A stretch of DNA of 64,000 nt from Diaporthe sp. PMI_573 (Eukaryota > Ascomycota > Sordariomycetes > Diaporthales > Diaporthaceae): positions 45,445 through 109,444 of the forward strand of contig JAJTUP010000138.1 of NCBI GenBank assembly GCA_021399435.1. Reading direction: 5' to 3'. Positions 45,629 through 59,143 of the stretch are shown piece by piece (positions within the stretch are counted from its first letter, which is position 1; every line of letters begins with the position of its first letter). A model generated the notes under the pieces. It was not told the origin of the DNA and ran no database searches. It saw only the letters and a program-made list of their open reading frames with translations. Made by a program: the position numbers and the translations under genes.

Positions 45629-46149
45629 TTATCTCAACTTCTACAACCACAGTACCTTCTATTTTGATAAAAGCACGGAAGAACTCCTTTTTCTTTAATT
45701 AGGGAGTGCTATTTAGGCCTGTAACTCGCTGCCTAATAGTACCACGGAAAGCCGGTATACACCTCTTATAGGAGTGTACTACACACAGTCTAGTAGTAGA
45801 CAAGTTAGTCTATAAAGTTGATAGATTCTTCTGGGGAGCTCTTAATTTCGAGGAGAGTCGTCCTATGATCAGAACGAAAGCCCTGTCGCCCTCTTGTATA
45901 CTAAAGGTCTCGGATAGCTAATGAGGAAGCTGTTCCTATATTTAAAGGTCTTGAGTACTTGAGATAGGAACAGAGTAGTTAGCAGTCTTGTAAATCTACA
46001 AAGGTCTTATAGTCTAGACTAATCAGAAGCCAGGGTACTATATTAACTCCTTATTACCAGAGATAGCCCTAAAGAGATGTCTACCATAATAGTATTTAAT
46101 AACACAACAGGGGATACCTAGTTAGGGGAACCCTAAGTATAATAGCAGT

Positions 46150-47330
46150 CCTAGTTAACAAAGATACTAAAACTCCTAAGTAACCAACTCTCAGAGATCT
46201 AATCTAAGCAGTTAAAGGAGAAAGAAGCTAGTTAGTAGAAGATCTAATAACTAGAAGAAGACCTGGCTACCCTCTAACAAGGGCCAGCCCTTATAACGAC
46301 TCCCCACAACCTAGTCCCATCTCTCTTAACTACCCCTAACCTAATTAGAAGTATAAAGAAAAAAGCTTTGTTTCCCAACCCTCCTAAGTTTAACAGAAAC
46401 CAAAGTACCTTCAAAGGGTAGTATATAGAGATAAAGAGCAAGCTAGTAATTAATAGGCTAGTAATTAGGAGCCCTTCTAATCAGTTTATATATATATATA
46501 CTAGACTAGAGAAGTCTACCTAGAATATGACTATAGCATTTATAGAGAGGGGTAGACTAGAAGGAACGTTTAACCCTAATAAGTACCTAGTATATCTTAC
46601 TAATATTTATAGTAACCTGAATAGTAAGGCTAGGGTACTTAATTACCTTCGTTACCTATAATAATAAGAGAAGGAAAAGTTCTCTACTTTTCTCCCATGA
46701 TTTAAGAAGGAACTCGTAGACTATAGTAGTACTGAATAGCCTATATATATATAGATCAACTAACTCAAGGGAGCACTGAACCTTATAATAAAGGATAGAC
46801 TTATTAAGCTGATTAGCTTACTAAGAGATGACTTTAGGGCATATATTCAAACACTTCAAACCATTAGGTCTATACTAGATAGTCTAGCATTTATAAAGAA
46901 AGGGAGGATATAGTAAGCCTTACCCTCTCTAGATAAGAGATAAGGATTAAGCTATAGCAGAGAAGTCATAGAAGCTGCTATCACTAATGATTAGATAGAT
47001 TAGGAGCTAACCAGGGCTAATAGTACCTCCGTTTAGAACAACAAGAAGCTTAAAGGAAAACAAGCTAAGTAGGTTAATAAGAAGGAGCTCGACTAAAGGG
47101 CAAAGGAAGGTAGATACTTCAGATATAAAAGATCAAGGTATATAGTAGAGAAATGCCCCTTTAAACCTACACGCCGCCCAAGTAACCCGCTAGAGAGGGT
47201 CACTAAGATAAAGAAGAGCAAGCCCAGCAAGTAGGCCACGGTAGTAAATAGTAATAAAGAAACTACTATCATCTCTAATCAGGATAAAGGGAGTTTAGGA
47301 AAAGAGTAACCTCTAGCGAAAGTTGTTATT
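46150..47330 (+). pseudogene. Element C gag remnant
   Basis: The gag-like frame ends with a zinc knuckle at 47115-47156 in which three ligands of the C-x2-C-x4-H-x4-C pattern are Tyr (YFRYKRSRYIVEKC), as expected from TG to TA and CA to TA changes. It is in a different reading frame from the pol part, so gag and pol were probably joined by frameshifting. Boundaries are approximate. Confidence 0.6.
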
Positions 47331-47349
47331 AGGGGTTAGTAGAGGCTAA

Positions 47350-50300
47350 GGCCAAGTAGTAAGTATTTAAGAAGCAGATGGATAGTAAAGGGATCTACAT
47401 TAACTATGGTATAAATAATACCTATTATACCAAGGCATTTATTAATAGTAGTTACCTATATTATACTTTAGTTAATAAACACTTTGCCTAATACCAACAC
47501 CTACTATATATCCTGATTACCCCTAGGTTCTTAAAACAAGTTAGTTTAATTATAGAGGATGCTATTACACACATAGCTTATAGTAATATTAATATTAATA
47601 GCTATAAGTAGTCAAGGATATTCTTTTATATAATTCCTGATTAGAAAGAAGACCTAATACTTAGTTAACTATAGATAAATACTAAGTATGTAGTACTTAA
47701 CCTAGTAAAGAAGGAAGTATTAATCAGTTCCTCAGGACTAGTTATAAAGGAAAGAGATCCCAAGGAGGACCCTCAGTACCTACTCAAGCAGCTTATAGGA
47801 TTAGTATATTCAGTAATAGTCTATTAAGAGAGGAAGACACCCTCTAATCAGACACAGGGCCCTACTATATTTACTACAAGCCTTGTAGATATTAAGAAAG
47901 TACTAAAACCAAAGCCTAAGGGTAACCCATGTAAGAAGCTCCCCCCATAGTATTATAAATTCCTACCCCTATTTAACTAGAAGGAAGCTAACAAGCTCCC
48001 ACAATACTAGGAAAGAACTAATTATACTATTCCTTTAGAAACTATACTCGAAGGAAAAGAAAAACCTATACCTTAGGGGCTACTATATAGAATATCTTAA
48101 GAGGAGTTAATCATATTATAGAAGACTCTAACGGAATACCTTAACAAGAATTTTATTTAAGTAAGCTATTTATCTACTTTCTTACTAGTACTATTTACTA
48201 AAAAGCCTAGTAGAGGACTATGATTTTATATTAATTACTAGGCCCTAAATAAAATCATGAAGAAGGACTAGTACCCCCTACCCCTAATTAATAAGATGTT
48301 ATACTCCTTGTCTAAAGCTTGATAATTTATAAAGCTAGATATTATTACTACATTCTATAAGATCTGGATTAAGGAAGGGGATGAATGGAAGATAGCCTTC
48401 TAGACCTAATATAGTCTGTTTAAATAGCTAGTAATGCCTTTTAGGTTAACTAGAGCTTATATAACCTTTTAATACTATATCAACTCTTTGTTATAGGACT
48501 ACCTTAATGAATTTGTTTCTACTTATATTAATAATATTTTAATCTACTTAGATGGAAGCTTATCTAATTACTATAAGAAGGTAAAGAAGGTCTTATCTAG
48601 ACTCTAGAAGGCTAGCCTATAAGTAGAAATTAATAAGTATAACTTTAAGGTAAAGAGTATCACGTACCTAGGGTTTATTATGAAAGCTGGAAAAGGGATC
48701 TAAGTAGACCCTAGGAAAATTAAGGCTATCAAGTCTTGGGAACCCCCCTGATTAGTTAGAGGAGTACAAGGTTTTATCAGGTTTGCTAACTATTACTATG
48801 AATTTATCCTAAACTTCTCAGATATCGCTCGCCCCCTTACAATGCTTACTAAGAAGGATGTTATGTTTAATTAGACTAATGAATATGAATAGGCCTTCTA
48901 GAAGCTTAAGGATCTTCTGATTAGTACCCTAGTACTAGTATAATGGGACCTAGATAGATGGATAGTACTTAAGACTAATTTTTCTAGATATATTACTAGA
49001 GGAGCCCTCTCCTAATATGATGACGAAGGAATCCTATAACTAGTAGTATTCTATTTAAAGAAGAACCTCCTAGTAGAGTATAATTACCTGATCTATAATA
49101 AGGAATTACTAGTAATTATATAATGTATAGAATAATGGGATATAGAACTACGGAGCATCCCCTTGTTTAAGGTCCTTATTAACTATAAGAACCTTGAGTA
49201 CTTCTAGACTAAATGATAGCTAATAGAATGATAAATCTACTAGTCCTAGATCCTAGCTTATTATAACTTCTAGTTATGATATTACCCTAGGAAGGAAGTA
49301 GTAGTACCTAATGTATTATCATGGTAGGAGTAAGATATGCCTTAAGATGTAAGTAATGATAGGTTGGTAGAGAGATACTTCTAGCTACTAAAAGCTATAA
49401 CTTACTATATACATGTTTTAACTTAGATGGCTTTAATTAGACTAGGAGCTATTCAGGTTAAGGCTAGATTTATAGTAGAAGGAGATCGTGATAGTAATTC
49501 TAATAAGTAGGTAGACAAGTCAAGTCCCCTACTACCCCTGTTTAAAGATCCTGTATTACAGGAGCTATAGTTCGCGGGATTATAATAGAATAACCACTAC
49601 TAGCTAATTAGAAAGGTAGTAATGGATAGAGAGAGGCAGCTTCCCTAGCAGTAGGGGTTGCCTATTTCAATCTCAGAATACTTGGTAGATAATTAGTCCT
49701 GGCTACTTTAGAGGGAGTATGTTTAGATCCTATATTATAAACCCCTCCATATAAAGATTATCCAGGATACCCACGACTCCTATCTAGCTAGATACCTAGG
49801 TAGGGATACTACGAAGGCCCTAGTTAACTATAATTTTACATAGCCTAGGTTGAGTTAGGATGTATGATGTTTCCTAAGGAATTATGATGTTTGTGGAAGG
49901 AAAGTAATCTAATACAAGAAGAAGAGAGGCCTCTTAAAGCCCTTACCCATACCTAATCAGTACTAGGCAGAGATCTTTATTAACTTTATTATATACTTAC
50001 CTTTAACAAAGTAAAGCAATATAACTATTATAATAATAATAATAAACTAGCTCTTTAAGGATCGAATCTTTAAACTAATAACCTTAATAATAGTTGAAGA
50101 AGTGGCCTAATATTTATTACGGTGTCTAATCAGATACTATGGGATCCCCTGGAGCATTGTGTTAGACCGTGGGCCCTAATTTGTTAGTTTGTTCTAGAAG
50201 AAAATCTATGAGATCCTCCAGATTACAAGGTGCTTATCCTTAGCATACTACCTGGAGATAGATAGGGTAACTAAGTATATAAATCAAGTAGTTAAGGACT

Positions 50301-51070
50301 ATGTTAGAACATATATTATGTATTAGTAGGAAAACTAGGAAGAGCTAGCCTTTATAGCTATGCTTACTATTAATAACTAGGACTCTATGTTAATAAGTAT
50401 AAGTCCCTTCTTTACTAGCTATGGATACTATATAGATGTTCTAGGCCTGATTAGGCTAAAAGAAAAGCTAAGGACTACTACTTAGTCCCTACTAGCAATA
50501 GTAGAAGTATTTATAAGTTAACTTAGAGAAGCTATAGAGTTAGCTTAAGCAGCTATAGCCTCCGTGCAAGAGAGGTAGGAGTTATATAGTAACTAAGACT
50601 AACAACCTGCTAATTAGTTCCGTAAAGGTGATAAGGTTTAGCTCTAACTAAAGAATATTATTACGATATACCCTTTAAAGAAGTTAGATTAGGTTAATAC
50701 TAAGTATATAGTCCTAGACGTTATTAGGACATATAATTACTAGCTGAACATACCTCCAGGGGTCTATAATGTATTCTATGTTTCCCTCCTCCACCACGCT
50801 ATAACGGACCCGCTACCTTCACAGGTAGTCGATGATTCGTAACCACTGCTAGTAATCCAGACGGGTAATCCTGATCAGGATGAATATAAGGTAGAGAAGA
50901 TCCTGGTATATAAAAGGAAAGGTTCCTAGACAAAATTATACATAAAGTGGACGGGCTATGCTTAGCTAACTTGGGAAAGTATATAAGACCTTGACGATAC
51001 TGAGGTGTTAAATACCTACGAATTAAAAATTAGATATCGGCTAGGTTCTGATCAGGACGTCAGCACCATG
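47350..51070 (+). pseudogene. Element C pol remnant (protease, RT, RNase H, integrase, chromodomain)
   Basis: RT is at ~48.19-48.76 kb: KKPSRGL, YPLPLINKM, and the active site YINN at ~48.53 kb where family members have Y/F-V-DD, both Asp codons having become Asn. YLGFIMKAGKGI follows. RNase H and integrase fill 48.8-50.8 kb. A chromodomain at ~50.89-51.06 kb (VEKILVYKRKG, IKWTGYA, LTWES) classifies it as a chromovirus, a type that targets heterochromatin. Many TAG/TAA stops in frame. Confidence 0.75.
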
Positions 51071-51082
51071 GAAGGGGGGTAA

Positions 51083-51357
51083 TATAATAGGCTAAGGCCT
51101 GGAGGAATGGTACTCGGTTGCCCTCGGCCACACACCCCCCCCGGGGGGGGGTACCCGGGACACGGCTACCGCCATATTCATGCTATGCCCATAACGGAAG
51201 CCTCCGATAACAAAGCAACACACAGACGTCTCTAATCAGGAGGCAACACATGGCACGGAAGCCCCGCATCTTGGTTTTCTTCTGTTTTAGTTCTTCAAGT
51301 TGAGATACTCGTAGAGTGGCCTAGCTAGTTGCAATATGCTACCTTGAGACCGTTACA
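51083..51357 (+). repeat. Element C 3' LTR (275 bp)
   Basis: Same length as the 5' LTR, preceded by the polypurine tract and followed by CATTA. Confidence 0.9.
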
Positions 51358-51362
51358 CATTA

Positions 51363-54300
51363 TGTTAAGAGACTCCCGAATAAAGTACGGCCTAGAATAA
51401 AGAAACTAGAAGCCTTTTTATATGGTGCCTAATAATGGTATACAAGTCTTAAAAAAATATATTTTATAGACTTTAGCCATTTAAATACATTTAGAGCAAT
51501 CTAATTAGAAACTAGTAGTAATTAATACTCTAATTAAGCCTTCTTTAACCCATCTTGGTATTAAAGAAGGTGATAAAATTCTTAGTATCTTTCAGGACAA
51601 GGATGTTTAAAAGTTGTTAGTTTCTTTTATAGAAGACCTTTAGTATAAAGTACATTAGCTATACACACTTAAAGGTATTAAAAAACCTAATCCTTAGTAT
51701 ATCTATAGATTGTATCTAAAAACAAAAACGGCCTATACTCGTAAATAGGTAAACTTAATTCTATTACCTACTAGTATTGTTAAATCTATTAGGCATACTT
51801 GTTAACTTATAATCAAAACCCTTTATAAGAGGGTGGGAGTTAAAGTATATCTAGTAGATAATTACCCATCTAACAAATTAGTTCCAGAAGAAATAGTTAA
51901 CTAGAAGTCAAGCCATAAAGTAAAAATTAAAGATGCTATAAACTAAAACTATAGATATAAATACAATCCCTGGATATAGCTAAAATTCTCTAAGATTAAG
52001 AGGAGATCTTAACTTACTCTTAATTACTTGAAACAGATTATAAAGGATAACTATAACGGCTTTTTAATTAAGGAAAGAAATATATTTACCTATCTCTTAT
52101 TTAATAGAGAAAAGGCTCTGGCCTGGAATTAATCTTATATATCTTAAATTAGTATAGATATTACTCCACCTTAAATAATCAAAACTATGCTACATAAGGC
52201 CTACTAAGTAAAGATAATTAAATTACCTAGAGCCCTTAAAACAACAGCTATTAAAATGCTAAGAGAAAGAGAAGCTAGTAGCGTTATTAAGAAATCTCAC
52301 ACAGTATACTAAAACGGCTGGTTTCTAGTTAAGAAAAAGAACTTAGGGTACTAGCTAATTAATAATATCTTTAAAGGAAATAGGGTTATAATTAAAGACG
52401 CCTTTATACCTCTAGCAGTAGACGAATTTATAGAAGAATTTGCAATATATAAGATTCTTTCTCTTCTAGATTTCTTCTTAGGCTATAATTAGGTTAAGCT
52501 TGATGAGAAGAGCTATAATATAACAACCTTTATAATACTAATTAAATTATTTTAATAATGTAGCCTACTTATAAGTACTACTAATTCTATAGCCTAGTTT
52601 ATATAATATATAGTGCGGCTGTTGTATAACTTAATTTTTTTAATCTATAGACCTTTTCTAAATAATGTAGCTGTTAGAGGTCCCGACATAGATTACTATA
52701 ATAAAGAGATTCCTAATCTATCTAGAATTAAAAGATATATAGCGGAATATATTAAGAATCTTAATAATGTCCTCTATAATACAGAACTAGCTAGCGCGGC
52801 TATTAATACCTGTAAGTTAAAATAGTGTAAGCATTAAATAGATATTGTTAAATATATATATAGTACTCTTAGCCAAGTACCTATAGACAAGAAGATTATT
52901 AAGATTAGAAAATAGGAAAGCTATAAGAATATTTCTTAGGTTTGCTCCTTTATTAGCCTTGTTAACTATTACTAGGTATAGATATCGTTCTATAGGATTA
53001 TTACTAGGCCACTCTTTAACCTTCTTAAGAAAGGAGCGCTATTTTACTAGTTAGAAGAATGCTAGAAAGCTATAGATATATTAAAAGCAACTATTACAAC
53101 TAAACCATATTTAATTAATATTAACTACAGCTAAGGGAACATTATCCTTATAGTTAATACAAGTCTCTAAAGATAGAAAGCTTGTCTTATATAGGAAAAA
53201 GATAGTATCTAATATCCCATAAGGTACGAGAGTAGAGCTTAGATAAATATAGAAAAACTATATAATACTATAAAGAAAGAATACAAGACAATTCTCTATA
53301 CAATCAGATACCTATAGTTTTACATTTATAATATACACTTCTTTTTAAAAATAGATTTAAATATTTTCATTTAGTAACTAAAGGGAGCCGTAACAAATAT
53401 ACCTGGCGCTCTTATAATAAGATAGCTAGTAGTAATTAAGACCTATAATTTTATAGTTTGGTATATAAAGGAGATAGAAAATACAATAGCTAATACCCTA
53501 TCTTACAAACCTCTAGGGCCATCTAATAACAACAATAAACAAATTAAAGGAGACATTAAGGACTAGTATAAAATAACTTTTAGATATATAGCTATAGTTA
53601 AAACTAATTAGAGCCCCGTGCTTAATAATATTTACTTTTAGTCTAAATAGTCTAAGAATATTATAGCATACTTTTAGAACAATATTATGCTATAAGAACT
53701 TTCATCTTTATAATTACAGACCTTTAGGAAAACAGCTTACTATTTTGCCCTTTATAAAGAAATCCTCTGGTAGTTACCTAAGAAAGGCCTTGAACAACGA
53801 CAAGTTATTAACAATCCTAATCTAAAGTTACAGATTATTAGGAACACATATACTCTTTTGGGTCATCAAGGATAAGATGTAACATATTCTCAAATCCGCG
53901 CCATATACTACTAGAAGGGTATATATGCTAACATTAAGAACGCTATAGCTAAATGCCTAAAGTGTGTAAGGTAGAGTATCAAAGTTTATAATAACAGAAT
54001 TATTCTAACTATTCCTAACCAGCTATTTATAAAGATTTATATTAATGTCTAATACTTACCTTCTAATCAAAGCTATAATAAGTTAGCGGAAGCCTGCTGT
54101 AATCTTACTAGCTAGGTTAAAGCTATACCTCTTAAAATTGCTGACGCTAAAAATATAAAGAGGTTTTTCATCCAGCATATCCTGCTTAAATAGGGATTAC
54201 CTTTTAAAGCTGTTGTTAACAAAGGCAGGGAAAATATAGGGGAATTTATACAGTATCTTTGACTAATTAAAGTGAGACAAATCCTACTTTCTGCCTATAA

Positions 54301-55300
54301 CTCGCGGGCAAATAGAATTGTTAAACACGGGCATTTTACTCTTATGGCAGCTTTAACTAAGATAATGGAAGATGGCGTAAGGAAATAGAGATACATTCTC
54401 CCGTACGCTCTCTTCTCTAATCAGACATCTTTAAAGCATTTATATAGAAAAAGCCTGTTCTATCTCCTTTATAGATACAATCCCATTATCCTAATAGAAA
54501 CCAACATTCCGACCTAGAGAGTATAAATATAGAAACCTCATATATCGCCTTAAGAGGCTTTACACTATTACCTTAAATCTCTGCTTAATCTAGCAAAAGA
54601 TATAGAGCTAGCACAATAGTCTATTGCTAAATTTAGGAAACAAGCTGCTGGTAGAGATACTTACTATAGATTTTCAAGACCGACGCCTTTAAAGGAAAAA
54701 AACCTTGTTCTTGTTATTAATGAGCAATAGAAAACTAATTGCTCTTCATTTAGAAAGCTAATATACCAATAGTTTGGTCCATACATTATTAACTCTATTT
54801 CCCCAAACAATATATACAAGCTTTAAACGCTAGATGGAGCTAAAGTTAGTAGGATATATTTACCTCAAAGGCTAAAGAAGTTTATTAAATATAATGAAAT
54901 TTAGGAGCGGGAAGTATTACTGCTATAGACAGAAAACCTGCCTGAGACGGAAATTATGGGCCACAAGCTCTAGCAAACACAACTGTGTGATACTTTTCTA
55001 GATCCATTCTCGTGTATTGCCGACATAGAGATTAAGGATAATAGAGAAGATTCTAATCAGTATTAAGACTTTTTAAATGTTTTGCCTTAACAAATACCTG
55101 TAGATATCTTATAGTTAATGGAACCTATTTCTATGTCCTCCTCTAAAGACTTAGAAACCTTACATTCCAGCATTATAACGCAATCTCAAATATAGTAGCT
55201 ACCTTGCCAACTACTGCAATTCAACTAGTATATTGACATTCTAATAGTTAAAATAAGCGACCCTCGCTAATTAGATTATTAGCTTGTTTCTTAAATACTT
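51363..55300 (+). pseudogene. Element B pol remnant (RT, RNase H, integrase)
   Basis: The continuation of B's gag-pol frame after element C. RT at ~52.38-52.81 kb reads AFIPLAVDEFIEEFA, LDFFLGYN and, after the catalytic region, VAVRGPDIDYYN, as in a fungal Gypsy lineage with VKGPKT at that position. RNase H lies around 53 kb and integrase at ~53.8-54.4 kb (KVRQILLSAYNSRANRIV). The C-terminal part ends near a G-run (55346-55354). Stops are frequent; no frameshift was noted at the points checked (43919, 44603, 52613 and 54257 share one frame). Confidence 0.65.
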
Positions 55301-55775
55301 TATTTTTATTTAAATATAATTTTACCTTTATTTCGTTATCCCGGGGGGGGGATACTCCTGTCTACAATATACTAAGACTGGCGGTTCGCTACAAACCAAT
55401 CGTTTTCTTTACATCTAAACATTTTTTTTTTTTTACTAGGCTTCTTTTCTTTTATTTATTGCCCTATAACATTCGCTTTGCTCTAATCAAAGCCCAGTTC
55501 ACATTCATTTTACCATTATATAATGTATAAAATTTAAAATTAATTACTTATCGTAAGAATAGAGAGTAGTGGTTCTATAAACCCAATGTTCGTTACCTCA
55601 TATAACCTTTTACCTTAATTCTTTTCCCAAATTACTCCTAAAACCTCTTCTCTTTAGGCTTTAGCTTCTTAGGTCTAGGCCGAAAACCCTTTACCTTTCT
55701 AATTACTTTCTTTCTTGCTTTATTAAAGTTAAATTCCTTGTTAACTTAAATATATTTACCTAAGGTAAGTTTTAA

Positions 55776-56504
55776 TTAGGGAGCGCCTTTAAATTTATAA
55801 TTAAGCAGAGCAGCAGCGGCCTTAACAGCAGAAATATAGGAATCCTTATTAAAAGTATAGTTACTACCTTTAACATAGTAGAGATAGTTAGTACATACGC
55901 CCTTCTTGAAACCAGGGATACTTCGGTACTCAAAGAAAGGAACTATAACGGGAACCCCATTATTAAAGTTCCGGAACATATACGCAAGACAGCACTCATA
56001 GGGAGAAGCGTTTTAATAACTAAAAAAGGTGACAAAGAGGGCAGGAGTATAATACCTGTCGTCTAATCAGCATAAATTAGATATATACTTTTTATACGAC
56101 TTGCCGTTAATCTTCTCGATAAAAACCTTATTTACACCTATTTACATCAATGTTTAAAGATACTTATAGAGAAACTTATGATTTTTATTTAGTAAAAAGA
56201 GGATAAAAAGGTTAATTAGAATCTTCTTAATAGTAAGCTTAGATAGGAGCCATATAATATACTAGTTTACACCGTGGCTAATTAGGGTATAGATAGAGAT
56301 ATTTTAGGTAAAGGAAATATAGAGTTTAGACTTAAGAACGACATTCTATAAGAGCATACCTTGGTTTACAAAGGTAGTATAAATACCGTAGTTAATAATT
56401 AGTTTAGGGTAATTAGCCTTATATAAGAAATATAGGGGCTCCTACTTGTTTTTCTCCTTTTCCTTTCCCTTCTTATCAAGATTCTAGGGAGTGTAGGAAG
56501 ACAT
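55776..56504 (-). pseudogene. Element B extra antisense frame (243 codons), unknown product
   Basis: Read on the minus strand from ATG 56504 to TAA 55776, a single frame continues without frameshift for 243 codons, broken only by about nine TAG/TAA codons of the kind RIP makes from CAG/CAA/TGG. Recognisable pieces are ANYPKLIINYGIYTTFVNQG in the first third and FRNFNNGVPVIVPFFEYRSI near the C-terminus, the latter in a stop-free 67-residue stretch ending AAAALLNYKFKGAP. I know no family for it. It lies between integrase and the 3' LTR, on the strand opposite to gag-pol. The preserved frame despite heavy mutation indicates it was a real gene when the element was silenced. Confidence 0.5.
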
Positions 56505-57160
56505 TTTAAGGGGTAAGAGAAGGAAAATAGTAGTATAGGAGTGAGATTTGGTTCAGAAAGCTTGTTTAGTGTCTGATTAGAGTAATAAAGTAATGCTCTA
56601 AATAGTAGAAAGTTGGTATTGTAAGAAAAGGTTAAATGGAATTGGTAAAAGAGAGGGGAGGTTTTTAAAGAGCGTAAGAGAGTACCTAAAAGGCCTGGTA
56701 ATTTACTAACCTTAGCTACTTACCTAAACAAACGCTTGGACTACTCTAATACCTAAGGGAAAGTAGAAGGGATGGGAAGTAACTAACAGACGTGAGTAAT
56801 TTATAAAAAGTAGTACTTCTACTGGTTTACAAAAACCCCATAGTACCTAACACAACCTTTTCTCAAAACCTTTCTAACTAATACCTACAAACCTCTTTTG
56901 GCTGCTTTCTGGTTTCTAATTATCTACATCTAAAGCCTTTAGTAGTATTAAAGAACTAATTTAGGCAAGACATATTGCCACTATATTTCGTCCTTCTCAC
57001 AACCTCTAAGTAGCAGAGCTACTCTTTTTATAACATTAACCTCTTTACTTAATTACCTACACGGTATCCCTTAGGGATACAAGCTTTCTCACTACTTTCC
57101 CTATACTTCACTCCTCCTTTTCGTTACCTACTTAATTTCCTTATACTTCTTACTATACTT

Positions 57161-59143
57161 ATGGGTGATTAGAAAGCTACTATAAGTGATAGGTAGTCTA
57201 GAAGGGGCAGGTCTAGCCGTCGTTTTAGATCTAACTTTCACATAACTAAAACTTCGCAGGCAGCTCCCTCCCGCCGTAGATCTCCCAGACTCTCGCCTAG
57301 CGTTTCCTTGGGAGAGGAAATCAACCTGGAGGAAATCAATCTAGATACCCTAATTCCATTAGTTAAGCCTATCTTTATTGCTAATCAGGTCAACCCTACT
57401 GTCTAACTATCGCGACTACCCTTCTATAACAACTTTAGTACATTACTATCTAGCGTCCGTTTTCCTAATTCAGTTAACGTCTAAAACTATTATGACTTTA
57501 GCTATAAGGCTAGCAAAGACCTTTCCTGCAACCTATTTAAGACTTAAATCCTTATATATAGGCTCAAGATTAGATAAGTCTGGCTAATAGAATATAAGGA
57601 GAGGCCTCTATTTTTTAATATTAATTATACTATTATAGGTAATTAGGTATAAAAGATAGTTACTAACTACTTTCTAGGTATTAATATATACCCTAAGCTC
57701 TAATCACTACCTGGGTTATAAAACTTCTTTAGTAAACATTAGGTATACCTAGCTCTAAACCTAGTAGACGCTAAAAGACTCCTAGCTTAAAATAAGGAGC
57801 TTTAAAGTAACTATATCTTGGCCCTAATTAGATAACAGCTTCTTAACTTTACTAACATTATATTTATTAGTCACTTTATCATTTCTCATAATTAGCCAGC
57901 CTACCCTAACTTTAAATAGTTATAACTAATACCTAAGCACTAGTTTATTATCATACCAGTACATATGCCTAGGTACTTTACCCTTAAAATCTATAATCGC
58001 GCTACTAATTGCCTCGGGTCTATTAACACCTACCTAAATATAGAAGAGTAAAACTGTAACTATAGGAAGATTATAACTATTTATAAGAGCTTTATTAAAG
58101 AAGGATGTCCTAGGGTAAAGGAGCCTAGAGTAGTTAGAGTTGCTGTTTTACCCTAGACAAGCTTTACTAACTATAGCTAGCAGGTAGCTAACTATATGGC
58201 TTTCTTCTTTTAAGAAAACAGGGGAAGAAATAACTGGGAGTTTGGTAATTAGAAGAGCTTAAACTTGACTTAAAACCCTCCTATAGGGCTCTCTCCTAAA
58301 GAAACAGCAGTCTAAATATGGATGTTTACTATCTAATTAGAGCTAAACAAACTTAGGTATAGTCTTTAAGAGCCTATCAACTGCCCTTTAATTAGCCTTG
58401 ATGATTTTTAGGAAGTAAAGAAGAAGTATAGTTTAATCTCCTAGTTAGAACTCATTAAGAAGAGACTTTATAATGCAGAGCTTTATATAAATCTACCTCT
58501 ACTACCTATAAAGCAACTACTAACTAAGATAATCATAAAAGAAATAGAGAACCAGGTTAGACGCGTCAATCTACACCGCCTAATTAACTACAGAGTCTCT
58601 TATATATAATTAAAGCAGCTGCTTTCCTTAATAATGAAATAACTAAGTATAGGAGACAAATAGTCCTTTATTTATACTAAAATAGTCGGATTATAACTAC
58701 CCGTTATAAAGATAAACATAAGGTTTTACTAGATTAATAGATATTAGAGTGTAGAGCCTGATAGTACTAAGATAGATAATAAATATAAAGCTCAGCATAA
58801 ATAGATTAGAGCTTATAATACTTAGACTTACTATTACGTAACTGTAAGGAGGGTAACAAAATAGGTTCCAATACCTACTATACAGCTGGAGTTTTGTAGA
58901 TAGACTTATATTGTTTAAGCACATTATAAAGGCAATACTTAAAATACTATTAACTAGGTAATAGCCTGAGACTAGTAAGCTAAACACTACAGAGATATGA
59001 GAGAAAACTGATTAGAATGGTAGATAAATGGTTTAGTTAACCCTTCTACTCTAGGGAGCGAAGGGCCAGAGAGGGGTATGTTACGGGATGCAGTGTTTTA
59101 CGTAGCTAGTATAATGAATTTTTCTTGGCCGTCTATACTATAA
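57161..59143 (+). pseudogene. Element B extra sense frame (661 codons), unknown product
   Basis: From ATG 57161 one frame runs through RIP-type stops, with no frameshift noticed, to TAA at 59141-59143, about 65 bp inside the 3' LTR. The N-terminus is basic and Ser/Arg-rich (RRGRSSRRFRS, SRRRSPRLSPS), then acidic (GEEINLEEINLDTL), followed by a long region without a motif I know. I see no zinc knuckle, RT, integrase or chromodomain, so it is not a second gag-pol. The last residues (STLGSEGPERGML) overlap the polypurine tract. Possible roles (envelope-like, capsid-like or captured host gene) cannot be decided from the sequence. Whether it shares a transcript with gag-pol is unknown. Confidence 0.5.

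Larger units (their letters stand above)
45354..51357 (+). mobile_element. Element C: complete chromodomain Ty3/Gypsy retrotransposon nested in B
   Basis: LTRs of 275 bp each at 45354-45628 and 51083-51357 are flanked by CATTA on both sides (45349-45353 and 51358-51362). The termini read TATAAC/TATAAT...GTTACA, ancestrally TGTAAC...GTTACA. A polypurine tract GGAAGGGGGG precedes the 3' LTR. Total 6,004 bp, normal for a chromovirus. Internal order: gag with zinc knuckle, RT, integrase, chromodomain. All coding parts carry RIP-type stops, so it is dead. Confidence 0.9.

Noticed and set aside
58697..58987. 96-codon minus-strand frame, hydrophobic
   Set aside because: Antisense to the long sense frame of element B; AT-rich antisense reading naturally yields Ile/Leu/Tyr-rich pseudo-membrane segments.
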